From: Leptospira selangorensis
Lineage (GTDB): Bacteria > Spirochaetota > Leptospiria > Leptospirales > Leptospiraceae
DNA length: 64,000 bases
Direction: 5' to 3'
Assembly (NCBI RefSeq): GCF_004769405.1
Contig: NZ_RQES01000005.1
Location: 434,001 to 498,000, forward strand
The notes under the pieces were generated by a model that saw nothing but the letters and a program-made list of their open reading frames with translations, searched no databases and was not told the origin of the DNA. The position numbers were made by a program, and so were the translations under genes. Position 1 is the stretch's first letter, and every line of letters begins with the position of its first letter. Shown here in pieces: positions 57,091-64,000 of the stretch.

Positions 57091-57367
57091 CTCTAAGAAT
57101 TAGACGGTACCATTTCCCAAAAAGAGAGTCAAGCAGTTCCGATCCTAAAAAGCGTGAGAAGATCGAATTCTATAGATATAAAGGTATAGATGGCAGATCT
57201 GTATCCTGTTCTGGAAAGAAATTATTATTTTTACGGTTACATTACTTGCAATCGAGGATTCTACCCCAAAAAAAGGTAAACGGCCGATAACGGATGGTCG
57301 AAAAAAAGAATAGAGGCTGGCACAGGGAAATGTTTCTTGGACCAAAGCTTGCTTTTCGATTAAAAGA

Positions 57368-58684
57368 ATGTTTGCCCTATTGAATTTCAGATTTTTATTT
57401 CCTGGCTTATTACTGATTGCCTCCTTTGGAGTCTGGTTCTCACCGATTTTCGCTCAAACTCCAGAAGATACTAACAATACTTCCGATGTAGGGAATAATT
57501 CCTCTGAGACCGAAGATCCTTCTAGTTCCGACGAACAAGAAACGGATAAGAAAAAACCTAAAAAGCCTGTCCTGGATCCTGAATCTAAACGTTATAATGA
57601 TCTTTTAAAAGCCGGATTATTGAAGGTTTTTGAAGGGGAAGCTACATATAATTACCCTCGCTTAAAACAATATGGACTAACACATCCAATTCCAAGAGTT
57701 AGGGCTGCAGCAGCCTTGGCTTTGGGAAGATTGAAGAGCCCGACTGGTGTTGATATTTTGCATAAAATGATCGATCGTGACGGAGAATGGGTACGTCAGG
57801 CGGCATATAAAGGGCTGGCAGATATCGGTTCCAGACGTTCATTAGATTATTTTTATATAGGTGCTAAGTCTTCTGATAGGGAAATCAGAGTGGCTTCTTT
57901 CCGGGGAATGGGAAAAACATTAGATCCCGGAGCAAGAGAAGTTCTATTAAAAAAGGGTCTTAAGTCTGATGATAAGGAAATCGTAAAGGCAACTCTTTTG
58001 GGTCTTGGATATTATCAAGTTCCGGAAGATCTTCGCATATTTATTGATTATCTAAATTCGGAAGACGAAGAATTTCAAAAGGCAGCAGTGGAAGCTCTGG
58101 GAAGGCATAAGACCAGGACCTCCATGAAAATTTTGGAAGATTCTTTCAAAGATAAAACGAATCTAAGAAACCAGATCCTGGATACTTTAACGGAACAAAA
58201 GAATTCATTCGCGATCTTTGCATTATTAAGAATTTTGAATGCTAACGCTGAATCCGAAAATATAGTAAACGAGATCAGCGCCAGGTTGTATAAATTAAAA
58301 GCTGTCGGAAAATATATGACCATTGTTTCCGATAACACTCCTCTCTTAAGAGAGCCTTATGTAGGAGCTCCTAAGATCCGCGATTTAGAAGCGGGAGAAG
58401 TTGGAAAAGTAATCAACAAACATTCAGTAGCTTATATAATTCCGATTGAAGGGCAGAGAATAGAGGACTTTTATTATAAGGTTTTAGTGAACACCAAATA
58501 CAAGGATGCATTTACTGAAACCGTTCAAGGTTGGGTGTTTGGAAAATATATCCAAATAAGAACTATTTCCATGCCTAAGGAAGAGAAAGAAAAGAAGAAG
58601 AAACCTAAAAAGCCTTCTATCTTAGATGATATGGAAACTTCTGAACCGGCTCCTAATCCTCAGGGCGAAAATCCGAATCCTTAA
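57368..58684 (+). CDS. Exported HEAT-repeat protein with SH3-like domain
   Basis: A signal peptide (FPGLLLIASFGVWFSPIFAQ) is followed by an acidic/lysine-rich linker (residues 30-75), HEAT/PBS-lyase-like repeats (HPIPRVRAAAALALGRLKS, EWVRQAAYKGLADIGSR, EEFQKAAVEALGRHKT; about 95-290) and an SH3b-like domain (IVSDNTPLLREP ... QGWVFGKYIQIR). A basic low-complexity tail ends it. Such proteins are scaffolds in the periplasm; no enzyme motif is seen. The CPBP gene follows 26 bases later. Confidence 0.82.
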   Translation: MFALLNFRFLFPGLLLIASFGVWFSPIFAQTPEDTNNTSDVGNNSSETEDPSSSDEQETDKKKPKKPVLDPESKRYNDLLKAGLLKVFEGEATYNYPRLKQYGLTHPIPRVRAAAALALGRLKSPTGVDILHKMIDRDGEWVRQAAYKGLADIGSRRSLDYFYIGAKSSDREIRVASFRGMGKTLDPGAREVLLKKGLKSDDKEIVKATLLGLGYYQVPEDLRIFIDYLNSEDEEFQKAAVEALGRHKTRTSMKILEDSFKDKTNLRNQILDTLTEQKNSFAIFALLRILNANAESENIVNEISARLYKLKAVGKYMTIVSDNTPLLREPYVGAPKIRDLEAGEVGKVINKHSVAYIIPIEGQRIEDFYYKVLVNTKYKDAFTETVQGWVFGKYIQIRTISMPKEEKEKKKKPKKPSILDDMETSEPAPNPQGENPNP

Positions 58685-58710
58685 TCAAGTTTCGTCTTAT
58701 TGTTAAGACA

Positions 58711-59460
58711 ATGGATCTATCGCAGCTTTATCCACTTTTTCATTATTTTTTAAGAGTCACACCTGCATTAATTTTTGCAGGGATATTTTGGTTTGCTATC
58801 AAGCCGGAACCTAAACTTAGAATCCTGATCTATATTCTTTTGTTCGTTCTATTCAGGGATGCAATGACAGGAGCAGGACTTTGGTCTTTAGGATCTGACG
58901 GAGGATTTTGGATCAGATTGTCCAATTCTTCCTTGGTCCTGGTTGTTTTGGGTGCCACTTCCTTAATATTAGTATGTACATTATGGAAATTTGATATAGA
59001 GAACCGAAAATGGGTTCTTTGGTTTCGAGGAAATCAAGTTCTCGGAATTCTATTCGGTTTATTGAGTGCAGTTGCCATCGCCTTACCGGTTTGGATCTTG
59101 AATCGGAGCCTTTCTGGCACCAGGATCCTGGGCGGAGAAGTGGATATGGGCCTTCTTCTTCCCATGCTTTGGTTTTCCTTGGCGGGAAATTTGTATGAAG
59201 AATTTTTGTTCAGAGGATATATAAGAGGGATTGCGGAAGAAAAATTCGGCTGGGTGAGAGCGTCTTTTATTTCAGGGATCAGTTTTGCATTCTTCCATAT
59301 ATTCTTAGCGAGTACGGTAACTTCTATCGGACTTCCATTGCTTGTATTCACTTTATGGGAAGGTACAATCTGCGGATTTTTAGCTTCTAAATGGGGGCTT
59401 TTATCTTCTACCATAGCTCATGGATTCGGGATCTGGATCTTGGCTTCCGGATTTGTATAA
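58711..59460 (+). CDS. CPBP-family intramembrane metalloprotease
   Basis: The 249-residue protein has about seven membrane helices. YEEFLFRGYIRG carries the diagnostic EExxxR motif and ISFAFFHIFLA the FxxxH motif. Members of this Rce1-like family cut membrane-anchored peptides or proteins. The substrate is unknown. It lies between the HEAT-repeat gene and the phosphatase gene in one direction, with short gaps. Confidence 0.9.
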   Translation: MDLSQLYPLFHYFLRVTPALIFAGIFWFAIKPEPKLRILIYILLFVLFRDAMTGAGLWSLGSDGGFWIRLSNSSLVLVVLGATSLILVCTLWKFDIENRKWVLWFRGNQVLGILFGLLSAVAIALPVWILNRSLSGTRILGGEVDMGLLLPMLWFSLAGNLYEEFLFRGYIRGIAEEKFGWVRASFISGISFAFFHIFLASTVTSIGLPLLVFTLWEGTICGFLASKWGLLSSTIAHGFGIWILASGFV

Positions 59461-59492
59461 TAGAATCATAATATTTCTTTTCCAATTTGCGA

Positions 59493-60272
59493 ATGACTGA
59501 TCTTTCTAAAATTCTTTCTATTTTTAAATTTGCATCTAAGTCTGCCGGAGTAGAGATCTTAAAATTATTCGGTAAAGAATCCACATTCGATCTGAAAGAT
59601 CCTATGCAGGTTTTAACCCAAGCGGATCTGGATTCCCATCGCGCTCTGGAAGAAATTCTCAAAAAAGAATTTCCTGGGATTCCTTTGGTGATGGAAGAGC
59701 AGAATAATCATGAACCTCTGCCCGATACTTTTATCGTGTGTGATGAGCTGGACGGGACCACCTTGTTTTCCAGAGGAATTAAAGAGTTCAGCGTAATCTT
59801 GGCATATATAGAGAACGGATCTCCCAAAGTAGGGTGTATTTATTTTCCTGCTTTAGATATATATCTCACATCTCAGAGAGGAGAAGGAACTTTCATCAAT
59901 GATAGAAAAATCCTTCTTAAAAAAGAAGGAAGCCTAGATCGTTCCGTTCTTTCTCTTGAGATCAATAACACTTTCCAAGACGAGGACTATCGTTGGATTG
60001 CAAACGTTAGTAAAAAAACTTTGGCGACTCGTGCCCTGGCTGCGACAGGCGCAGGATTTTTGGAATTATTAGATGGCAAGACCGATCTATTCATGAACTT
60101 AAGTGGAGCTAAGATCTGGGACTTTGCTGCTGGAGTTCTTGCATTAGAAGAAGCAGGCGGGATCGCTTTGGACAAAACAGGAAATCCTTTGGATTGGAAT
60201 AAGATCCGTATGTCTGCGTTGTTAAGTAGAGATCCAGATTTTTTAAAAGAAGTTTACCGACTGAAACCTTAG
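59493..60272 (+). CDS. Inositol monophosphatase family protein
   Basis: The metal-binding pattern is complete: VMEEQNN (Glu), CDELDGTTLFSRG (DxLDGTT) and KIWDFAAGVLALEEAGG (WDxAAG). Substrates of this family include inositol-1-phosphate, 3'-phosphoadenosine-5'-phosphate and histidinol phosphate. The residues seen do not decide which. ATG 59493 is used; TTG 59487 is possible. It lies 15 bases before the MgtC-family gene. Confidence 0.9.
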   Translation: MTDLSKILSIFKFASKSAGVEILKLFGKESTFDLKDPMQVLTQADLDSHRALEEILKKEFPGIPLVMEEQNNHEPLPDTFIVCDELDGTTLFSRGIKEFSVILAYIENGSPKVGCIYFPALDIYLTSQRGEGTFINDRKILLKKEGSLDRSVLSLEINNTFQDEDYRWIANVSKKTLATRALAATGAGFLELLDGKTDLFMNLSGAKIWDFAAGVLALEEAGGIALDKTGNPLDWNKIRMSALLSRDPDFLKEVYRLKP

Positions 60273-60287
60273 ATCATTCCTTGGATT

Positions 60288-60989
60288 ATGCAGGAATTTC
60301 TAACCATTTTGGATTCTAAGACGATCGATACCATCACGGTAAGCATTCGGGTGGGATTGATCATTGTTTTTGCTGGAGCCGTAGGCTGGAATAGAGAAGG
60401 CAAAAATCATGGGGCAGGTTTCAGGACCCATATTTTGATAGGCCTTGCTTCTACAGTTTTAATGTTATTATCAATTTTTATTCCGGAATTTTATTCCGTA
60501 GTGGGAGGAGATCCTTCCAGGATAGCGGCTCAGGTAGTTTCCGGAGTTGGTTTTTTATGCGCAGGTGCGATCATGAAGTTCGGATTGACCGTTAAAGGAT
60601 TAAATACCGCCGCTTCTATCTGGATTGTATCTGCAATCGGTCTGCTTGTAGGTGCAGGTTTATATTATGCAGGATTCCTAACTACTGTTGCTACCCTGAT
60701 CATTTTAGTCTTATTCGATATGGTAGAAGAAAGGTATTTCGGAAAATATGAATATAAGGTTTTGATCTTAGACCTGAAACAGAAAAAGTTCCATCGAAAA
60801 GGCTTTAAAGAATTATTATTAAGAAATAAGTTAAGATTGGTTTCCGAATCCTTTATGCAGGATTACCAAACTAAAAATGCTCAGATCAAACTTACGATCG
60901 CGATGCCTAGAGATTTCGATATTCTAAAGATTGTGGATGAATTTAGAAGCCTGGCGGACGTTATAAAAATCAGTATCGAATCGACTTAA
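60288..60989 (+). CDS. MgtC/SapB-family membrane protein
   Basis: The N-terminal half has four or five membrane segments with GWNREGKNHGAGFRTHILIG and VSGVGFLCAGAIMKFG, the MgtC/SapB signatures. The C-terminal 80 residues form a soluble ACT-like domain. MgtC proteins help survival at low Mg2+ and inhibit ATP synthase in some pathogens. No magnesium transporter gene is adjacent. The start ATG is 15 bases after the phosphatase stop. Confidence 0.9.
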   Translation: MQEFLTILDSKTIDTITVSIRVGLIIVFAGAVGWNREGKNHGAGFRTHILIGLASTVLMLLSIFIPEFYSVVGGDPSRIAAQVVSGVGFLCAGAIMKFGLTVKGLNTAASIWIVSAIGLLVGAGLYYAGFLTTVATLIILVLFDMVEERYFGKYEYKVLILDLKQKKFHRKGFKELLLRNKLRLVSESFMQDYQTKNAQIKLTIAMPRDFDILKIVDEFRSLADVIKISIEST

Positions 60990-61016
60990 GTTCGGAGTGC
61001 GGATCTAATTTTGCGA

Positions 61017-61640
61017 TTAAGAGACCTCTAAATATTTTCCGATCATAATTGCAGTCTCTTCTAGGATCTTATCATCCGGAATATCGAATCCTTGTAGGAC
61101 CATGTATGTTATGATATCGTCCATTGCTCTTTGGGCGATTAAAAGTGAAGCAGGTTCGGATCTTAGTTTTCTATTTTTTCCGAAGTATTGTATCAGTTTG
61201 AAAACTTCCGTTCCTATTCTTTCTCTTTCTATTTTTTTTACAGCGATCGAAAGTGTTTGGTCTGCAAGGGAAAGTATCGCAAATTCTTTATGTAGTTTTT
61301 TGTTTTTTAATGCGGATTTACGCATTCTGGTCAATATTTCCAGAATGATCCTGGGCATATCTGCGTTTTCAGGAAGGGAACTGATGGTTTCCGCGGCAAG
61401 ATTTCCGTAAAATTCTTCGCTGTATTTTCGGATAACTTCCAATGCGATATCGTTTTTATCCTTATAGTAGGAGTAGAATGTTCCAATAGAAACTCCTGCT
61501 TCTTCCACTATGTCGCGTATTCCAGTTTCGTCGTATCCGTTACGTTTTACGAGCTTATAGGCTGCTTCTATAAGGTTCTCTTTTCGGGCAATGGAACGAT
61601 CTTGCACTGGATTTCGGACTATCTTTTTCTTTGGATCCAT
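61017..61640 (-). CDS. TetR-family transcriptional regulator
   Basis: The 207-residue protein has the HTH (NLIEAAYKLVKRNGYDETGI ... GVSIGTFYSYYKDKNDIALE). It is divergent from the lipoprotein hydrolase gene, with two palindromic sites in the 148-base gap. It is therefore the likely local repressor of that gene and of itself. It is convergent with the MgtC-family gene. Confidence 0.9.
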   Translation of the reverse strand: MDPKKKIVRNPVQDRSIARKENLIEAAYKLVKRNGYDETGIRDIVEEAGVSIGTFYSYYKDKNDIALEVIRKYSEEFYGNLAAETISSLPENADMPRIILEILTRMRKSALKNKKLHKEFAILSLADQTLSIAVKKIERERIGTEVFKLIQYFGKNRKLRSEPASLLIAQRAMDDIITYMVLQGFDIPDDKILEETAIMIGKYLEVS

Positions 61641-61704
61641 CTTTTAAAATGCTCCGAGTTGATCGGTCTGGCAACAAGCGTATTTTCCATTTTCTTTGGA
61701 AAAT

Positions 61705-61717
61705 ATGAACAATGTTC
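61705..61717. promoter_or_regulatory. Candidate TetR operator 1
   Basis: ATGAAC-AAT-GTTC, a palindrome around a three-base centre (core GAACAATGTTC), lies in the spacer between TTGGAA (61696-61701) and TAATTT (61718-61723), which could be promoter boxes. Confidence 0.6.
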
Positions 61718-61756
61718 TAATTTTTAATTTACATTCTATTTTTAGTCGTCCTATAT

Positions 61757-61771
61757 ATGAACAAAGTTCAT
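61757..61771. promoter_or_regulatory. Candidate TetR operator 2
   Basis: The perfect palindrome ATGAAC-AAA-GTTCAT shares its half-site with operator 1. Its centre is 52 bases away, about five helical turns. It overlaps a possible -10 box (TATATA, 61752-61757) whose -35 could be TTTACA (61728-61733), and it lies 17 bases before the hydrolase ATG. Confidence 0.65.
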
Positions 61772-61788
61772 GTTTTTGGAGAATTCAA

Positions 61789-63060
61789 ATGGGATATTTA
61801 ATAAGTAAATTTTATCCACTATTGATTTTTGCGATATTTTCAATTTCAGTCTGGAATTGCGGTAAAATCGAAAAGGGACGCTTTTTTAATGACCAAGCAT
61901 ATCATTTTCAAACCCTAAGAGCCTTAAATGATGTTAGGAGTGATGGGGCAGAAACCGGAGAGGTTTTGGAGGCAGTTAAGAATATCAAGGAAGGAGATCC
62001 TCAGTCTTGGTTTTACGGTTGGGAAAATGCGGGGAATCGGGTATTAGAGAGAGCAGATAAGATACAAGATCCGATAAGTAAGGGCCAGGCGTATTTGAGG
62101 GCTCATAATTACTTACGCACTGCAGAATTCTTTTTAGATCCTGATGATGAAAAAAGACAGTCCGCCTTCGATAAATCCGTAAAAGTTTTTCACAAGGGTT
62201 TGGATAATCTTGGAGTAAAATATGAAAAGATCCAAGTTCCGTACGGTGAACACAAACTAAATGCGATTTACTATCCAGGACCTGCAGGTGCGGATAAAAA
62301 ACCTTTGATCGTTTTTGTTGGAGGTTTTGATTCTACTTTAGAAGAATTATATTTTGTTATTGTTCGTGCGGCATATGAGAGAGGATTCAGTGTGCTTACG
62401 TACGAGGGGCCTGGCCAAGGTTCCGTTTTAAGAAAACAAAATTTAGGTTTTACTCCTGAATGGGAAAAACCAACGAAAGCCGTGTTAGATACTTTCTTAA
62501 CTTCTCATACAAAACATCCTAAAATGATCTTGGTTGGAATGAGTTTAGGGGGATATCTTGCTCCTCGCGCTGCCGCATTTGACAAAAGATTTGATGGGGT
62601 GGTAGCCTATGACGTTCTATACAATTTTGGAGAAGTTGCAGAGCGCACAGTTCCTGGGATCATTCTTTGGTTGGAAAAGCAGAATTATAATAATCTAATC
62701 GAGTTTCTCGTTAAGATCAAATCTTCCTTTTCTCCTAGTTTTTCCTGGGGAGTGAAAAACGGAAGATGGACCATGAAAACTGCAAATTCGGTTGAGACCT
62801 TGAAAGCGTTTCGGACTTACAGTTTGGAGTCCTCTGCAGAAAAGATCACCCAAGAGGTCCTGATCCTTGCGGCGACCGAGGATCATTTTATCCCGCTTAA
62901 ACAAGTCGAAGATTTTAAACGTAAATTAACGAATGCAAAAAGTGTTACTTCAGTAATTTATGATCGGGCATCCGGTGGTGCGGAACATTGCCAATTGGGC
63001 GCTCAGGCCTTATGGCAAGCGGACTTTTTTGACTGGATGAAAAGATTCGAAAAGAAATGA
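61789..63060 (+). CDS. Lipoprotein alpha/beta hydrolase (FrsA-like)
   Basis: The signal peptide ends FAIFSISVWNC (Cys24). The hydrolase fold has VFVGGFDST, the nucleophile elbow GMSLGGYLAP, the acid in AATEDHFIP and histidine in GAEHCQLG, so the triad is complete. ATG 61789 (423 residues) is used because GGAGAA precedes it; a 31-codon longer frame would include operator 2. It is probably repressed by the divergent TetR and anchored in the envelope. The substrate is unknown. Confidence 0.88.
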   Translation: MGYLISKFYPLLIFAIFSISVWNCGKIEKGRFFNDQAYHFQTLRALNDVRSDGAETGEVLEAVKNIKEGDPQSWFYGWENAGNRVLERADKIQDPISKGQAYLRAHNYLRTAEFFLDPDDEKRQSAFDKSVKVFHKGLDNLGVKYEKIQVPYGEHKLNAIYYPGPAGADKKPLIVFVGGFDSTLEELYFVIVRAAYERGFSVLTYEGPGQGSVLRKQNLGFTPEWEKPTKAVLDTFLTSHTKHPKMILVGMSLGGYLAPRAAAFDKRFDGVVAYDVLYNFGEVAERTVPGIILWLEKQNYNNLIEFLVKIKSSFSPSFSWGVKNGRWTMKTANSVETLKAFRTYSLESSAEKITQEVLILAATEDHFIPLKQVEDFKRKLTNAKSVTSVIYDRASGGAEHCQLGAQALWQADFFDWMKRFEKK

Positions 63061-63081
63061 AAAAGTGAATTTCGCTTTTTA
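63061..63081 (+). terminator. Terminator of the lipoprotein hydrolase gene
   Basis: AAAAAGTGA and TCGCTTTTT form a nine-pair stem (one G-U) with a three-base loop directly after the TGA, ending in five T. Confidence 0.85.
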
Positions 63082-63085
63082 GATG

Positions 63086-63181
63086 CGACAGGGATCGCAG
63101 CGGAAATCCGGCGATGCACCATTATGGTGCTTCGCTGATTGTAGCGTAGAGCCCGGTCCGAGCGAAGCGAGGAGTCGCCCA
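63086..63181. repeat. GC-rich palindromic (REP-like) structured element
   Basis: GCGAC (63086-63090) pairs with GTCGC (63175-63179) at the ends. Inside, CAGCG (63099-63103) pairs with CGCTG (63134-63138), enclosing GCACCAT-T-ATGGTGC (63117-63131). The right part reads GTCCGAGCGAAGCGAGGAGT. The G+C is clearly higher than in the flanks and no ORF is present. This looks like a dispersed palindromic repeat or structured RNA; only one copy was noticed in this window, so repetition is inferred from its form. Confidence 0.55.
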
Positions 63182-63376
63182 AAATCTAATATTACAATTC
63201 TGAAATCTGTTTTATAGTCCGTTCAAAAACTTAAGTCGTCGATGAATATTTGATCTCGGGCTTCAAGAGCCTGGAACAGGCTCTTATGTCCTATTACTTT
63301 ATCTCCGGAATCTATTCGAATTTCGGAATTTGCTATGCTTTTTTAAGAGCTTATAAAATGATTCTGACCTGGGAAT
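63182..63376. other. Leader region of the last gene, with hairpin
   Basis: No supported ORF. A perfect hairpin, AAGAGCCTG-GAA-CAGGCTCTT, is at 63265-63285, about 90 bases before the ATG at 63377. It has no T-run and could be an RNA leader structure or a protein-binding site. Confidence 0.45.
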
Positions 63377-64000
63377 ATGGCCGAAAAAAGAACATCGATC
63401 CCTTCGGATCTCGCACAGGAACTCGTAAAAATCATCCGACTTCTTGCCATGTCCGGCAAAAAGAATTTTAAAAAATATCTATACGATCCGTTTATCTATG
63501 CGGGTTGGGAAAAGGAAAAATCACATTCTGCACTTGCTGCAAGCAAGATGATAGATAAGATCCAAGAGGATTCTAATAATCCTTCTTATCTACATACACT
63601 CCCTCACCAATGCAAACGTTTGATCAATCAGGCAATTATAGAAAGTCTTTCCGCTTTGGGTGATTCTTGTATTTTCTTTTTGGAAAAGATCCAGGAATCG
63701 GGGAGTATAGCTTCTTCTCCGGAAGCTTTGGAATTTGTAGCAGTATTAGAAAAACCTTTAAAAGAGTTCGAAAAAGTAACAAGTAGTAATAACGAAAAAC
63801 TTTTCGAGGATTCCATTAAAAACTTTTCTAAAGAAGAATTAAAATCCGCTTTTGAACCTGTAAAACTGGATGGGACCAGGCAGAAGGTATATTTAGATAC
63901 GGAAGTTCATACTTTGTACCAGCAAATACTATCTGCGGCAAAGGTGAATAATCTGGTTCGTTGCAAAAAACTACTTTCCAGATATATAATTAACTACAGT
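63377..64000 (+). CDS. Hypothetical protein, 3' end outside the window
   Basis: The frame is open from ATG 63377 to the last base (208 codons). It begins MAEKRTSIPSDLAQELVKII and is mostly helical, charged and soluble-looking, with no signal peptide. GGGAA directly precedes the ATG. I do not recognise a family in the visible part. Codon use matches neighbouring genes. Confidence 0.75.
   Translation, partial: MAEKRTSIPSDLAQELVKIIRLLAMSGKKNFKKYLYDPFIYAGWEKEKSHSALAASKMIDKIQEDSNNPSYLHTLPHQCKRLINQAIIESLSALGDSCIFFLEKIQESGSIASSPEALEFVAVLEKPLKEFEKVTSSNNEKLFEDSIKNFSKEELKSAFEPVKLDGTRQKVYLDTEVHTLYQQILSAAKVNNLVRCKKLLSRYIINYS

Noticed and set aside
63250..63471. 73-codon frame ending inside the last gene
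   Set aside because: It crosses the start of the better-supported frame at 63377 and its second half is simply that gene in another frame.

Overview
The window is chromosomal DNA from a spirochaete of the genus Leptospira. The evidence is a gene matching the Leptospira-specific flagellar coiling protein FcpA (3057-3977), two lipoproteins with the Leptospira-typical DUF1554 domain (44444-46678), permissive spirochaetal lipoboxes, an LpxA of the spirochaetal type and moderate G+C. Species cannot be fixed from the sequence. No rRNA, tRNA, IS element, prophage or CRISPR array was recognised. Most of the window is densely packed housekeeping DNA with a few accessory and envelope regions.

Layout. 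1-4.0 kb: end of a TlyA-type rRNA methyltransferase, a Baeyer-Villiger type flavin monooxygenase, a small coiled-coil membrane protein and fcpA. 4.3-7.7 kb: a co-directional metabolic run (DnaC-like ATPase, folK, panB, DAHP synthase). 7.7-10.3 kb: an Hpt protein, lpxA, a VanY-type peptidase and a small lipoprotein. 10.4-15.3 kb: a leftward cluster with recG, a membrane zinc-ribbon protein, a nucleotidyltransferase, a metallophosphoesterase and an unknown protein. 15.5-22 kb: gpsA, a large exported repeat protein, a CorC/HlyC protein, and separate coaC and coaB genes. 22-24 kb: a leftward operon of hom, an unknown gene and a STAS protein. 24.2-28.8 kb: two membrane proteins, a dihydroorotase and ogt. 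28.9-36.6 kb: oxidoreductases, a thiolase, a neutral ceramidase, an acetoacetate-decarboxylase-like protein, and a TetR/hydrolase pair. 36.6-39.8 kb: rhodanese, ABC-F ATPase, a very small conserved-looking protein and DoxX. 39.8-53.2 kb: the envelope and regulation section, with a FecR-type protein, an ECF sigma factor, an envelope protein, four lipoproteins, gpmI and a TetR regulator. 53.5-64 kb: TetR, murB, a possible 57-residue protein, hflX, a HEAT/SH3 protein, CPBP protease, an inositol-phosphatase-family protein, an MgtC-family protein, a TetR/lipoprotein-hydrolase divergent pair, a structured palindromic element and an unfinished gene running off the right edge.

How the genes work together. 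Core metabolism is represented by folate (folK), coenzyme A (panB, coaC, coaB), aromatic amino acids (DAHP synthase), threonine/methionine (hom), pyrimidines (dihydroorotase), glycolysis (gpmI), phospholipid (gpsA), lipid A (lpxA) and peptidoglycan (murB, VanY). Regulation is by four TetR proteins and one ECF sigma/FecR pair. One TetR has a clear pair of palindromic operator candidates in front of its divergent target.

I did not find a convincing new defence or mobile system. The best leads are: (i) an hflX whose conserved N-terminus is encoded upstream of every ordinary start codon, behind a good Shine-Dalgarno and an ATC codon; (ii) a GC-rich, ~95-base structured palindromic element at 63086-63181; (iii) a ceramidase and a DAHP synthase that each carry a substitution at a key active-site position; (iv) an ECF/FecR locus whose FecR protein shares a small terminal domain with the divergently encoded envelope protein; and (v) a 7-TM/HAMP/repeat receptor with no output domain.
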